Below the pieces are notes generated by a model. It saw nothing but the letters and a program-made list of their open reading frames with translations, did no database searches and was not told the origin of the DNA. A program made the position numbers and the translations under genes. Positions 22,729 through 31,374 of a DNA stretch of 33,124 nucleotides are shown piece by piece. Source of the stretch: an uncultured Actinoplanes sp. (GTDB lineage Bacteria > Actinomycetota > Actinomycetes > Mycobacteriales > Micromonosporaceae). The stretch spans positions 1-33,124 of the forward strand of contig NZ_CAKUCL010000057.1 of the NCBI RefSeq assembly GCF_934643405.1, in the 5' to 3' direction. The stretch's first letter is position 1. Each line of letters begins with the position of its first letter.

Positions 22729-22891
22729 GCGTGGGGACCTACGCCGCCCCGGGCGGCGTAAATCCCCACGCGGGTGGGTGGTTCGGTTGCGTGGGGATGT
22801 GGGCCGCCCCGGGCGGCGTTGGTCCCCACGCGAATGGGTGGTTCGGTTGCGTGGGGATGTGGGCCGCTCTGGGCGGCGCACATCCCCACGC
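22729..22891. repeat. Three 43-bp palindromes with a 60-bp period
   Basis: Palindromes of 43 bases occupy 22729-22771, 22789-22831 and 22849-22891, each opening with GCGTGGGGA (or GCGTGGGGAT) and closing with TCCCCACGC, with an inner GCCGCCC/GGGCGGC stem. They are joined by nearly identical 17-base spacers containing TGGGTGGTTCGGTT. The period is exactly 60. The array fills the gap between two converging genes (stops at 22719 and 22897), so a terminator role is likely. Confidence 0.9.
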
Positions 22892-22896
22892 ACGTG

Positions 22897-24036
22897 TCAG
22901 GTGGGCGGGAAGCGCAGGACGCGGTCGTCGCCGTCCTTCGGGTCGATCTTGCCGTCGTGGTTGGAGGTGCTCAGCCACAGCGCGCCGTCCGGGGCCACGG
23001 TGACCGTGCGCAGCCGGCCGTACTTCTCATTGAACTCGGCCTTCGGAGCGCCGCCGCCGAGCGGGACGGTCCACAGCCGCTGACCGCGCAGTGCCGCCAC
23101 GTAGAGCGTGTCGCCGGCGACGGCCGCGCCGGACGGGGACGCCTCGTCGGTCGACCACTGCACGATCGGGTTCTCGAACGTCGGGTCGTCCGCCTTGCCC
23201 TCCACCTCCGGCCACCCGTAGTTCTTGCCCGGCTTGATGACGTTGACCTCGTCCCACGTGTTCTGGCCGAACTCGATGCCGTACATCGTGCCCTTGGCGT
23301 CCCAGGCCAGCCCCTGCACGTTGCGGTGGCCCAGGGACCACACCGGCGAGCCGGCCACCGGGTTGCCCGGGGCCGGCTTGCCGTCGGTGGTCAGTCGCAG
23401 GATCTTGCCGTTCGGGTCCTTGGGGTTCTGCGACTCGGAGCCGTCGCCCGCGTCACCCGTCCCGGCGTAGAGCATCCCGTCCGGCCCGAACGCCAGCCGG
23501 CCGCCGTTGTGGATGCCGGCCTTGGTGATGCCGTCGAAGATCACCCGGGGCTGCTTGTCGGACAGCCGGAATTTGACGATCCGGTTGTCGTCGGCGGCGG
23601 TGTAGAACGCGTACAGGAACTTGTTCTGCCGGTATTGCGGATCGACCGCCAGCCCGAGCAGCCCGCCCTCGCCGGCCGCCCGCACCCCGGGCATCTCGTA
23701 GACCTTCCGCGGATCGCCGCCGCCCGCCGGGATCTGCAGGATGTCGGCACGGTCGCGCTCGGCGACCAGCGCGCTGCCGTCCGGGAGAAAGGCGGTGCCC
23801 CACGGAATCTCCAGCCCGGTCGCGATAGTCTGCGGCTTGGACAAATCGGGCTTTCCGGGCTTCGCGCGGCTTCCGGCGCTTGCCGGGGCGGCGGCCGAGG
23901 ACGGCGACGGGGACGGCGCGGCGGCCGGAAAGGTCTCCCCGCCGCGGGGTGAGGCGTCCCCGTGGGTGGAACAGGCGGTCAACATGGCGGCGCCGGCCAC
24001 GGCCAACAGCAGGCGGGAGTGTGATCGGGGACTCAT
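22897..24036 (-). CDS. PQQ-dependent sugar dehydrogenase-like lipoprotein
   Basis: Secreted, membrane-anchored six-bladed beta-propeller of the soluble glucose/sorbosone dehydrogenase family, 379 residues. A signal peptide with lipobox LTAC (Cys22) is followed by a Ser/Pro/Ala linker (30-60). The propeller from about 68 shows GLEIPWGTAFLPDG, GEGGLLGLAVDPQY, IHNGGRLAFGPDGMLYAGTGDAG (shortened), GKILRL, SLGHRNVQGLAWD, GKNYGWPEVEG and SPSGAAVAGDTLYVAALRG, the usual family landmarks with catalytic-type His near GIHNGG and RN near GHRNVQ. PQQ binding is inferred from the family. The ATG at 24036 has no clear ribosome site. Its end lies six bases beyond the triple palindrome array. Confidence 0.9.
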   Translation of the reverse strand: MSPRSHSRLLLAVAGAAMLTACSTHGDASPRGGETFPAAAPSPSPSSAAAPASAGSRAKPGKPDLSKPQTIATGLEIPWGTAFLPDGSALVAERDRADILQIPAGGGDPRKVYEMPGVRAAGEGGLLGLAVDPQYRQNKFLYAFYTAADDNRIVKFRLSDKQPRVIFDGITKAGIHNGGRLAFGPDGMLYAGTGDAGDGSESQNPKDPNGKILRLTTDGKPAPGNPVAGSPVWSLGHRNVQGLAWDAKGTMYGIEFGQNTWDEVNVIKPGKNYGWPEVEGKADDPTFENPIVQWSTDEASPSGAAVAGDTLYVAALRGQRLWTVPLGGGAPKAEFNEKYGRLRTVTVAPDGALWLSTSNHDGKIDPKDGDDRVLRFPPT

Positions 24037-24154
24037 GGCTCAACCGTGCCACGGCCCGGTGGACTTCACCCAAACACCGGACTCGCGATCTTGGATCGTC
24101 CGAAGATGGTGGTTTGCGCGGCTCGGCGGCCGTGCAGGGCGGAGAGACGGCACG

Positions 24155-25612
24155 GTGCGAGCTCTGGCGCGAGCGATCCTGGCAACCCTGGTGCTTCCGT
24201 ACGGCGTGACGCCGGCCGTGGCGCAGCCACCGAAGGCCCAGGTGATCACGTGGGCCAAGTGTCCCGAGGACGAGACGGTGCAGTGCGGGACGCTGAAGGT
24301 GCCGGCCGACTGGGCGAACCCGCGCGGCGCGAGCACCACCCTGACCATCGCCCGCCTGCCCGCCACCGACCCCAGGCTGCGGATCGGGGCGTTGCTGGTC
24401 AACCCCGGCGGCCCGGGCGGGTCCGCGGTCAACTTCACCTTCGACGCGCCCACGTTCTTCGGTGCCGAGCTGCGCAAGCGGTTCGACATCGTCGGCATGG
24501 ACCCGCGCGGCGTCGGGCGCAGCTCGCCGATCCTCTGCTCGCGGGACCTGGTCGACGCCAAGCCGGCGTTCCTGATCGACAGCCCCGCCGCGTACGCCGC
24601 GACCATCGATCACAACCGCAAGCTGGCCGCCGACTGCGCCGCCCGTACCGGACCGCACTTCGCCCATGTCGACACCGCCAGCGTGGTCCGCGACATGGAC
24701 GCGGTCCGGGCCGCCCTGGGCGAGCAGCGGATCAGCTTCTACGGCGCCTCGTACGGCACGCTGATCGGCGAGCAGTACTCGCAGATGTACCCCGAGCGGC
24801 TGCGCGCGCTGGCGCTGGACAGCGTGATGGACCACAGCGCCGGCCTGGCCCGGTTCCTGATCCAGGAGACCGACGCGGCGCAGGACGGCTTCACCCAGTT
24901 CACCGCGTGGTGCGCGCGGGACCGGCGGTGCGTGCTGCGCGGCCAGGACATCGGCCGGATCTGGGCGCGGGTCATGGCCAAGGCCCGGGCGGGCACCCTG
25001 ACCGACCCGTACGACCCGAAGGTCAAGCTGCGGCCGAGCGATCTGATCGGGGCCGCGTTCGCCGCCTTCTACGACCCGCAGTGGTACTCGTTCGCCTACT
25101 ACCTGCGCGACGCCGACAAGCTCGTCGCGGGCCGCCGTGCGCCGGCCCCGGTCGATGTCACGCCGTACAGCTTCCCGGCGGTCTTCTGCGAGGACTGGTA
25201 CCTGCCGATCACCGGGTTCCCCGATCTGCGCCGGCGCCTGGCCATCCTGGCCGGCCGGGCGCCGCAGATGCTCGCCTCGCCGCTCGCGCTGACCGCCACC
25301 ACCGGCTGCCTGGGCTGGCCGTCCGCTCCGGACAACCCGCAGCGCCCGCTCACCCCGCCGCGCATGAAGGCCCCGATCCTGCTGGTCGGCGCGCTCCACG
25401 ACCCGGCGACCGCGTACGGCTGGGCCCGCGAGGTGACCCGGCAGCTCGGCCCGCGCGCCACGCTGGTCACCTACAAGGGCTGGGGTCACGTGATCTACAA
25501 GAAGAGCCCGTGTGCCGCCGGTCTGATCGATCGGTACCTGATCTCGCTGGTCACCCCGCCGGCGAACTCGTCGTGCAAGGCGATCGAACCGGAGCCGTTC
25601 GGGGTCGGTTGA
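24155..25612 (+). CDS. Secreted alpha/beta hydrolase, tripeptidyl aminopeptidase-like (S33/TAP)
   Basis: Exported serine hydrolase of 485 residues in the family of Streptomyces tripeptidyl aminopeptidases. A signal peptide (1-25, ending AVAQ) precedes PEDETVQCGTLKVPADW and the oxyanion motif NPGGPGGSA; GMDPRGVGRS follows. The nucleophile is in GASYGT (Ser199), the acid in GALHDPAT (Asp416) and the base in GWGHVIY (His445), so the triad is complete. Several Cys residues could form disulphides, as in family members. GTG at 24155 is chosen because GGAGAG lies eight bases upstream and because it starts right at the signal peptide; the frame stays open far upstream only as antisense to the sugar dehydrogenase. 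Substrate, peptide or ester, is uncertain. Confidence 0.92.
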   Translation: MRALARAILATLVLPYGVTPAVAQPPKAQVITWAKCPEDETVQCGTLKVPADWANPRGASTTLTIARLPATDPRLRIGALLVNPGGPGGSAVNFTFDAPTFFGAELRKRFDIVGMDPRGVGRSSPILCSRDLVDAKPAFLIDSPAAYAATIDHNRKLAADCAARTGPHFAHVDTASVVRDMDAVRAALGEQRISFYGASYGTLIGEQYSQMYPERLRALALDSVMDHSAGLARFLIQETDAAQDGFTQFTAWCARDRRCVLRGQDIGRIWARVMAKARAGTLTDPYDPKVKLRPSDLIGAAFAAFYDPQWYSFAYYLRDADKLVAGRRAPAPVDVTPYSFPAVFCEDWYLPITGFPDLRRRLAILAGRAPQMLASPLALTATTGCLGWPSAPDNPQRPLTPPRMKAPILLVGALHDPATAYGWAREVTRQLGPRATLVTYKGWGHVIYKKSPCAAGLIDRYLISLVTPPANSSCKAIEPEPFGVG

Positions 25613-25630
25613 TCGGCGGTCGGAGGAGTA

Positions 25631-25649
25631 TCGTTAGCCTGGCTAACGA
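25631..25649. promoter_or_regulatory. 19-bp palindromic operator before the ABC exporter genes
   Basis: TCGTTAGCCTGGCTAACGA is a perfect palindrome of two 9-bp arms around one central base, 24 bases upstream of the first ABC gene start and 19 after the hydrolase stop. Its AT-rich TTAGCC/GGCTAA cores stand out. The symmetry and position are those of a repressor site. I saw no second copy in the window and no adjacent regulator gene. Confidence 0.7.
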
Positions 25650-25672
25650 CACCGCCGGCTCCAGGAGGCGCC

Positions 25673-27478
25673 TTGAGTCGCCGTGCCCCCAAGGCGTCCA
25701 TCGATCCCGACGTTCGCAAGAGCTGGTTGCGCCGCGCGCTGCCGCTGGTCAAGGCACACCGCCGCCTGCTGATCACCTCCCTGGTCCTCTCCTTCGCCGG
25801 CCTGGTCATCCAGGTGCAGATCCCCAACCTGGTGCGGATCGGCATCGACCACGCCATCGTCGACCGCACCGCGAGCCTCACCACGTACGTCTGGTGGATC
25901 GTCGGTTTCGCCCTCGCCCAGGGCGTGGTCAACTATCTGGCGCGGCTCTATCTGCTGCGTACGGCGTACGAGCTCGAGTACGACCTGCGCAACATCGTCT
26001 ACGCGCATCTGGCCCGGATGCCGTTCGGCTTCTACGACCGGGTGCAGTCCGGCGAGCTGATGTCCCGCTCGTCGTCGGACATCCGGGCCGTGCAGATGTA
26101 CCTGTCGTTCGGGCCGTCGATCCTGGTGCAGTGCCTGATCGCGGTGGTCGCCTTCGGCCTGATGCTGTCGATCAACGTGCCGCTGGCGATCGTGGCGATG
26201 GCGACCATGCCGGTCATCGCGGTGCTCGGCGTCAGCATGCGCAAGGCGATCTTCCCGGTCTCCTGGATGATCCAGGCCCGGCTGGCCCACCTGGCCACCG
26301 TGGTCGACGAGAACATCCAGGGCGTCCGCATCGTCAAGGCCTTCGCCGCGGAGGGGCGGCAGCTGCGCACGCTGGCCGCGTCCGCCGACAAGATCCGATG
26401 GGCGTACCGGCAGGACGCGCGGATCCGCAGCCGCTGGAACCCGTTGCTGGACAACCTGCCCCGCCTCGGCCTCGCGCTGGTGCTGCTGGTCGGCGGCCTC
26501 ATGGTGATCGACGGGCACGCCACGGTCGGCACGATCGTCGCGTTCAACTCCTACGTGCTGATGCTGCAGCCGCCGTTCCGCATGCTCGGCATGATGATCA
26601 TGCTGGGGCAGCGCGCGTCGGCGTCGGCCGGCCGGATCTACGAGATCCTCGATACGCCGAGCGACGTGGTGGACGCGCCGGACGCGATCGACGTCCCCCT
26701 GCGCGGCGAGCTCGTGTTCTCCGGCGTCTCCTTCGCCTACCCCAACGGCACCGTCGCCCTCGACGGCCTCGACCTGCGCATCCGGCCGGGGGAGACGGTG
26801 GCCGTGGTCGGCGGCACCGGCTCGGGCAAATCCACCCTCGGCCGTCTCGCGGCCCGCTTCTACGACGTCACCGGCGGCCGGGTGACCATCGACGGGCACG
26901 ACGTGCGCAGTCTCCGGCTGGCGTCGTTGCGCGAGCAGGTCGGCATCGTGCCGGACGAGCCGTTCCTGTTCTCCATGTCCATTCACGACAACATCGCGTA
27001 CGGGCGTCCTTCCTCGGACCGTGATGCGGTGATCGCCGCGGCGGTGGCGGCCGGGGCCGACGAGTTCGTGCGCGCGCTTCCCGAGGGGTACGACACGGTC
27101 GTGGGCGAACGGGGGTACACGCTCTCCGGCGGCCAGCGGCAGCGGATCGCGATCGCCCGCGCCCTGCTGGTGAACCCGCCGTTGCTGGTCCTGGACGACG
27201 CGACCAGCGCCATCGACGTGACCGTGGAGCAGCGGATCCACGCGTCGCTGCGCGAGCAGATGCGCGGGCGCACCACGCTGATCGTCGCGCATCGCCTGTC
27301 GACGATCAGTCTGGCCGACCGGGTGATCCTGATGGAGCGGGGCCGGGTGATCGCCGACGGCACGCACGCGGGGCTGCTGGCGTCCGAGCCGCGGTATGCG
27401 CAGGTGCTCGCCTCCCAGGCGAAGTCGCAGGAGGCGGTCGCCGGTGCCGGGCGGCGTGCGACGGGAGACTCGGCATGA
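25673..27478 (+). CDS. ABC exporter half-transporter A, degenerate nucleotide site
   Basis: Half-transporter of 601 residues with an N-terminal six-helix export domain (about 20-310) and a C-terminal ATPase (about 345-590). Walker A is GGTGSGKS (Lys386), signature LSGGQRQ (484-490) and Walker B LLVLDD with Asp508; the next residue, normally the catalytic Glu, is Asp509. The Q-loop position reads VPDEPF (Asp428 instead of Gln). These changes mark the non-catalytic subunit of an asymmetric exporter. The H-loop HR is present near 544. A TTG at 25673 follows AGGAGG. Its stop overlaps the start of subunit B by four bases (ATGA). Substrate unknown; lipids and drugs are typical. Confidence 0.93.
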   Translation: MSRRAPKASIDPDVRKSWLRRALPLVKAHRRLLITSLVLSFAGLVIQVQIPNLVRIGIDHAIVDRTASLTTYVWWIVGFALAQGVVNYLARLYLLRTAYELEYDLRNIVYAHLARMPFGFYDRVQSGELMSRSSSDIRAVQMYLSFGPSILVQCLIAVVAFGLMLSINVPLAIVAMATMPVIAVLGVSMRKAIFPVSWMIQARLAHLATVVDENIQGVRIVKAFAAEGRQLRTLAASADKIRWAYRQDARIRSRWNPLLDNLPRLGLALVLLVGGLMVIDGHATVGTIVAFNSYVLMLQPPFRMLGMMIMLGQRASASAGRIYEILDTPSDVVDAPDAIDVPLRGELVFSGVSFAYPNGTVALDGLDLRIRPGETVAVVGGTGSGKSTLGRLAARFYDVTGGRVTIDGHDVRSLRLASLREQVGIVPDEPFLFSMSIHDNIAYGRPSSDRDAVIAAAVAAGADEFVRALPEGYDTVVGERGYTLSGGQRQRIAIARALLVNPPLLVLDDATSAIDVTVEQRIHASLREQMRGRTTLIVAHRLSTISLADRVILMERGRVIADGTHAGLLASEPRYAQVLASQAKSQEAVAGAGRRATGDSA

Positions 27479-29436
27479 GCATGTTCGGTGGCGGGTTCGG
27501 CGGGTTCAACCCCGGCGGCCGGCCCTCGATGGGCGCGGCCGGGCGCAAGGGCAACGGCCTGCCCTTCGCCGGCATCCCGGACGACCTGGTCGAGGGCGTG
27601 GCCAAGCTGGAGGCGACCGAGCCCGACCACGGCGATCCGGGCGCGGTCTTCGACCCGGTCGCGGATTCCGGGCGGCGGATCTCGATCGGGCGCATCCTGC
27701 TCGGCCGGCCCGGGCTGCTGCTGGCGGCGTCCCTGGCGATCCTGGCCGAGACCTTGTTGCTTCAGGCCGGGCCGTATCTCGTACAGGTGGGAATCGACCA
27801 TGGCATCGCCCGGCGTGACCTGCGCACCCTGATCGTCGCCACCGTTCTGTTCGTCGCCGCGGTGCTGCTCACCGGCGTGGCCACCGCGGTCCGGATGCGC
27901 AAGAGCGGCGTGCTCGCCGCGTCGGCCACCCGCGACCTGCGGATCCGCATCTTCGCGCACCTGCAGCGGATGAGCCTGGACTACTACACGACCGAGAAGG
28001 CCGGCGTCACCATGACCCGGATGACCTCGGACGTGGAGTCGCTGCAGAGCCTGCTGCAGGACGGCTTCGCGCAGTTCCTCATCCAGGCGCTGACCATGGT
28101 CGTGGTCACCGGGGTGCTGTTCCACTACGACGCCGAGCTGGCGATCATCACGTTGCTGCTGGTGGTGCCGCCGCTGACGGCCGCGTCGCTGTGGTTCCGG
28201 CGGGCGGCCGACAAGGGGTACAACCGGCAGCGGGACACCATTGCGGCGATGTTCGCCGACCTGTCGGAGAGCCTCAACGGCGTACGGGTGGTGACCGCCC
28301 ACAACCGCCAGGAGCGCAACGTGGTCGCGCACCGCTCGGTGGTCGGCGCCTACCGCGACGCCAACGACTGGACCGGCCGGATCAACGCGATCTACGGCCC
28401 CGGCACGTCGGTGATCGGCTTGATCGCCATGGCCGTGATGCTGCTGATCGGCGGCCGCCTGGTCCTGCGCGGCGCCCTGACCATCGGCGAACTGACGGCT
28501 TTCGTCCTCTACATCAACGCGTTCTTCCAGCCCGTCCAGCAGCTGGTCCAGCTCTACACCCAGTACCAGCAGGCCAAGGCGGCGGTGGGCAAGATCCGGG
28601 GCCTGCTGAGCACGCCGTCCTCGGTCCCGGAGAGCCCGGCCGCGATCCCGTTGCCCCCGGTCCAGGGCGAGATCGTCTTCGACCACGTCACCTTCGGCTA
28701 CACCCCTCCTGTCCCCAGCACCGCCACCGCCGCCGCCTCCCCGCCGTCTCCCCAGCCGGTCCTATCCGACATTTCCCTCCGGATCGCGCCCGGCGAAACC
28801 GTCGCCTGCGTCGGGCCGACCGGCGCCGGCAAGTCGACACTGGCCAAATTGGTCACTCGCTTCTACGACCCCCAATCCGGACAAATACGCATTGACGGGC
28901 ATGACCTCCGCGACGTGACGCTGTCGTCGCTTCGCAGCCAGATCGGGGTCGTGCCGCAGGAGCCGTTCCTGTTCGCCGGGACGCTGCGGGACAACATCGC
29001 CTTCGCCCGGCCGGACGCCACCGACGAGCAGGTGTGGGCGGCCATCGACGCGGTCGGGCTGCGCGAACTGGTCGAACGCTCGCCCGAGGGCCTGGACACC
29101 CCGCTGCACGAGCGCGGCCAGTCCGTCTCCTCCGGCGAACGGCAGCTGCTCGCCCTGGCCCGCGCCTTCCTCGCCGAGCCGCGCGTGGTCGTGCTCGACG
29201 AGGCCACGTCCAGCCTGGACCTGCGTTCCGAGCTGCGCGTCGAGGCGGCACTGGACGCCCTGCTCGAGGGCCGCACCGCGATCCTGGTCGCGCACCGCCT
29301 CTCCACCGCGATGCGCGCCGACCGGATCATCGTGGTCGACGACCACGGCATCGTGGAGTCCGGTTCCCATGCCTCGTTGGTGGCGGCCGGCGGGCGTTAC
29401 GCGGCGATGTTCGAGACTTGGGCAGCGCACTCCTGA
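27475..29436 (+). CDS. ABC exporter half-transporter B, canonical catalytic site
   Basis: Partner half-transporter of 653 residues. After a Gly-rich N-terminus (MFGGGFGGFNPGGRP, 1-35) and an acidic linker come six helices (about 72-350) and an ATPase (about 395-650). Walker A is GPTGAGKS (Lys453), Q-loop VPQEPF with Gln, Walker B VVVLDEATS with Asp575 and Glu576. The signature is VSSGERQ (551-557) instead of LSGGQ. Together with subunit A this gives one good site (its Walker motifs with the LSGGQ of A) and one poor site, as in BmrCD and TM287/288. A short Pro/Ser/Ala-rich insert (near 414-424) precedes the ATPase strand. It starts inside the stop of A, so translation is coupled. Confidence 0.93.
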   Translation: MSMFGGGFGGFNPGGRPSMGAAGRKGNGLPFAGIPDDLVEGVAKLEATEPDHGDPGAVFDPVADSGRRISIGRILLGRPGLLLAASLAILAETLLLQAGPYLVQVGIDHGIARRDLRTLIVATVLFVAAVLLTGVATAVRMRKSGVLAASATRDLRIRIFAHLQRMSLDYYTTEKAGVTMTRMTSDVESLQSLLQDGFAQFLIQALTMVVVTGVLFHYDAELAIITLLLVVPPLTAASLWFRRAADKGYNRQRDTIAAMFADLSESLNGVRVVTAHNRQERNVVAHRSVVGAYRDANDWTGRINAIYGPGTSVIGLIAMAVMLLIGGRLVLRGALTIGELTAFVLYINAFFQPVQQLVQLYTQYQQAKAAVGKIRGLLSTPSSVPESPAAIPLPPVQGEIVFDHVTFGYTPPVPSTATAAASPPSPQPVLSDISLRIAPGETVACVGPTGAGKSTLAKLVTRFYDPQSGQIRIDGHDLRDVTLSSLRSQIGVVPQEPFLFAGTLRDNIAFARPDATDEQVWAAIDAVGLRELVERSPEGLDTPLHERGQSVSSGERQLLALARAFLAEPRVVVLDEATSSLDLRSELRVEAALDALLEGRTAILVAHRLSTAMRADRIIVVDDHGIVESGSHASLVAAGGRYAAMFETWAAHS

Positions 29437-29490
29437 GTTCTCTGGTAGGCAGGGATAGACATTCAGCGCTGCCTCTTCTACGGAGGATCG

Positions 29491-31272
29491 ATGCGGATTC
29501 TGCCGGTACTAGCTGCGTTATCGCTCACGACCGTGTTCTCCGCGGCGCCCGCCTCGGCCGCGCCGGCGCCGGCTCTCGGTCCCACTGCCACCGGTTACGG
29601 GGGAGCGGTCGCCTCGGTCGACCCCACCGCGACCGCCGTCGGCCTCGACGTCCTGCGCCGCGGGGGTAACGCGGTCGACGCCGCCGTCGCGACCGCGGCC
29701 ACGCTCGGCGTCACCGAACCGTTCTCGGCCGGCATCGGCGGCGGCGGCTTCTTCGTCTACTACGACGCCAGGCACCGCACCGTCTCGACCATCGACGGCC
29801 GCGAGTCCGGTCCGGCCACGATGACGTCGACGTACTTCATCGACCCGGCGGACGGCCAGCCGTACGACTTCCCGGAGGCCCGGGTCAGCGGCCTGTCCGC
29901 CGGCACGCCGGGCACGCTCGCCACGTGGGAGGCCGCCACCCGCAAGTGGGGCACCCGCTCGCTGGGCAGCCTGCTCCGGCCGGCCGCCGAGGTGGCCGAC
30001 CGCGGCTTCCCGGTGGACGCCACCTTCCGCCAGCAGATCGCCGACAACGCGGCCGCCTTCGGCCAGTTCGGCTCGACCAGCGAGCTGTACCTGCCGAACG
30101 GCGCGCCACCCGCCGTCGGGTCCACGCAGCGCAACCCCGATCTCGCCGACACGTACCGCCTGATCGCCCGGCGCGGCATCGACGTCCTCTACCGCGGCCC
30201 GGTCGGCGCCGACATCGTCCGCACCATCCAGCACCCGCCGGTCGCGTCCGACCCGATCGGCGCCTGGCAGTACCCGATCCGCCCCGGCAACCTGACCGCC
30301 CGTGACCTGGCCTCCTACCGTGTGCGCTACCCCGCACCGACGAAGTCCGACTTCAAAGGCTTGCGGGTGTACGGGATGTCGACTCCCTCGAGTGGCGGAG
30401 TCGCCGTGTCGGAGGCGTTGAACATCCTGGAACGGGCCCGGCTCTCGGCGCAGGACGTCACCCAGGTGCTGCACCGGTATCTGGAGGCCTCGGCGTTGTC
30501 CTTCGCCGACCGCGGCCGCTACGTGGGGGCGTACACAAGGGAATCGGTTTTGCGGAAGTTGGTGTCCGATTCCTGGGCCGCTCAGCGTGCGTGCCAGATC
30601 GACCCGGCTCGCGCTCTGGTCAAGCCGGTGCCGCCGGGTGACATCACCGCGCGCGGCTGCACGCCGGCCAAGGTGGGTGGCCCGACCGAGCAGGGCCAGA
30701 GCACCACCAACCTGACCGTGGCCGACAAATGGGGCAACGTCGTCGAGTACACGTTGACGATCGAGCAGACCGGCGGCAACGCGATGGTCGTGCCCGGCCG
30801 CGGCTTCCTGCTCAACAACGAGCTGACCGACTTCAACTTCACCGGCACGCAGGGCGACGCCTACGACCCGAACCTGCCCGGCCCGTCGAAGCGCCCGCGC
30901 AGCTCGATGTCCCCGACGATCCTGCTGAAGGACGGCAAGCCGTTCCTGGCCCTGGGCTCGCCCGGCGGCGCCACCATCATCACGACGGTGCTGCAGATCC
31001 TGGTGAACCGCCTGATCCTGGACATGTCGCTGCCCGAGGCGATGGCCGCGCCGCGCGCCTCGCAGCGCAACACGCCCGGCATCCAGGCGGAGCCTGCTTT
31101 CCGCACCGCGTACGGTCCGGCCCTCACCGCGCTGGGTCACACGTTCGGCCCCGACGTCCCCGAACTGGGCGCCGCGACCGCCATCGAACTCACCCGCCAC
31201 GGCGGTTTCATCGCCTCGGCCGAGCCGGTCCGGCGCGGCGGTGGAGCTGCGGGAGTCGTCCAACCTCGGTAG
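29491..31272 (+). CDS. ggt: Secreted gamma-glutamyltransferase
   Basis: Exported Ntn-hydrolase of 593 residues that cleaves or transfers gamma-glutamyl groups from glutathione and related compounds. A signal peptide (1-23, APASA) leads into GGAVASVDPTATAVGLDVLRRGGNAVDA and GGGGFFVYYD, standard for the large subunit. Self-cleavage should occur before Thr405 in GQSTTNLTVAD, giving the small subunit, which includes NNELTDF, RPRSSMSPTILL and GSPGGATIITTV. The usual TTH after the cleavage site is TTN here. GGAGG lies four bases before the ATG at 29491. It stands 54 bases after the ABC exporter on the same strand, so it may belong to the same transcript. A strong hairpin follows. Confidence 0.93.
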   Translation: MRILPVLAALSLTTVFSAAPASAAPAPALGPTATGYGGAVASVDPTATAVGLDVLRRGGNAVDAAVATAATLGVTEPFSAGIGGGGFFVYYDARHRTVSTIDGRESGPATMTSTYFIDPADGQPYDFPEARVSGLSAGTPGTLATWEAATRKWGTRSLGSLLRPAAEVADRGFPVDATFRQQIADNAAAFGQFGSTSELYLPNGAPPAVGSTQRNPDLADTYRLIARRGIDVLYRGPVGADIVRTIQHPPVASDPIGAWQYPIRPGNLTARDLASYRVRYPAPTKSDFKGLRVYGMSTPSSGGVAVSEALNILERARLSAQDVTQVLHRYLEASALSFADRGRYVGAYTRESVLRKLVSDSWAAQRACQIDPARALVKPVPPGDITARGCTPAKVGGPTEQGQSTTNLTVADKWGNVVEYTLTIEQTGGNAMVVPGRGFLLNNELTDFNFTGTQGDAYDPNLPGPSKRPRSSMSPTILLKDGKPFLALGSPGGATIITTVLQILVNRLILDMSLPEAMAAPRASQRNTPGIQAEPAFRTAYGPALTALGHTFGPDVPELGAATAIELTRHGGFIASAEPVRRGGGAAGVVQPR

Positions 31273-31290
31273 GTTCGGCATTGAGAGCCA

Positions 31291-31328
31291 CCGCGGCCCC
31301 ACGCTCAACGGCGAGCGCGGGGCCGCGG
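31291..31328. terminator. Strong terminator hairpin after ggt
   Basis: CCGCGGCCCC (31291-31300) pairs with GGGGCCGCGG (31319-31328). After one mismatch CGCTC (31302-31306) pairs with GAGCG (31313-31317) around a six-base loop, followed by TATTTC on the plus strand. It ends the long rightward gene run. Confidence 0.8.
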
Positions 31329-31374
31329 CGTATTTCGCTGGCCCGTCCGCGTGGATTCGCCTACGGTCCCGGCC

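Noticed and set aside
22729..22891. The triple palindrome array as a CRISPR
   Set aside because: The spacers are nearly identical to each other rather than unique, the repeats are 43-bp palindromes, and no cas gene is near.
25631..25649. The 19-bp palindrome as an iron-regulator (DtxR/IdeR) box
   Set aside because: The arms TCGTTAGCC/GGCTAACGA do not match the TTAGGTTAG/CTAACCTAA order, and no iron gene is adjacent.
24046..27024. A 992-codon plus-strand frame across the hydrolase and ABC genes
   Set aside because: It spans two clear genes in another frame, has Arg/Gly/Ala-rich composition and no recognisable motif, so it is a product of GC bias.
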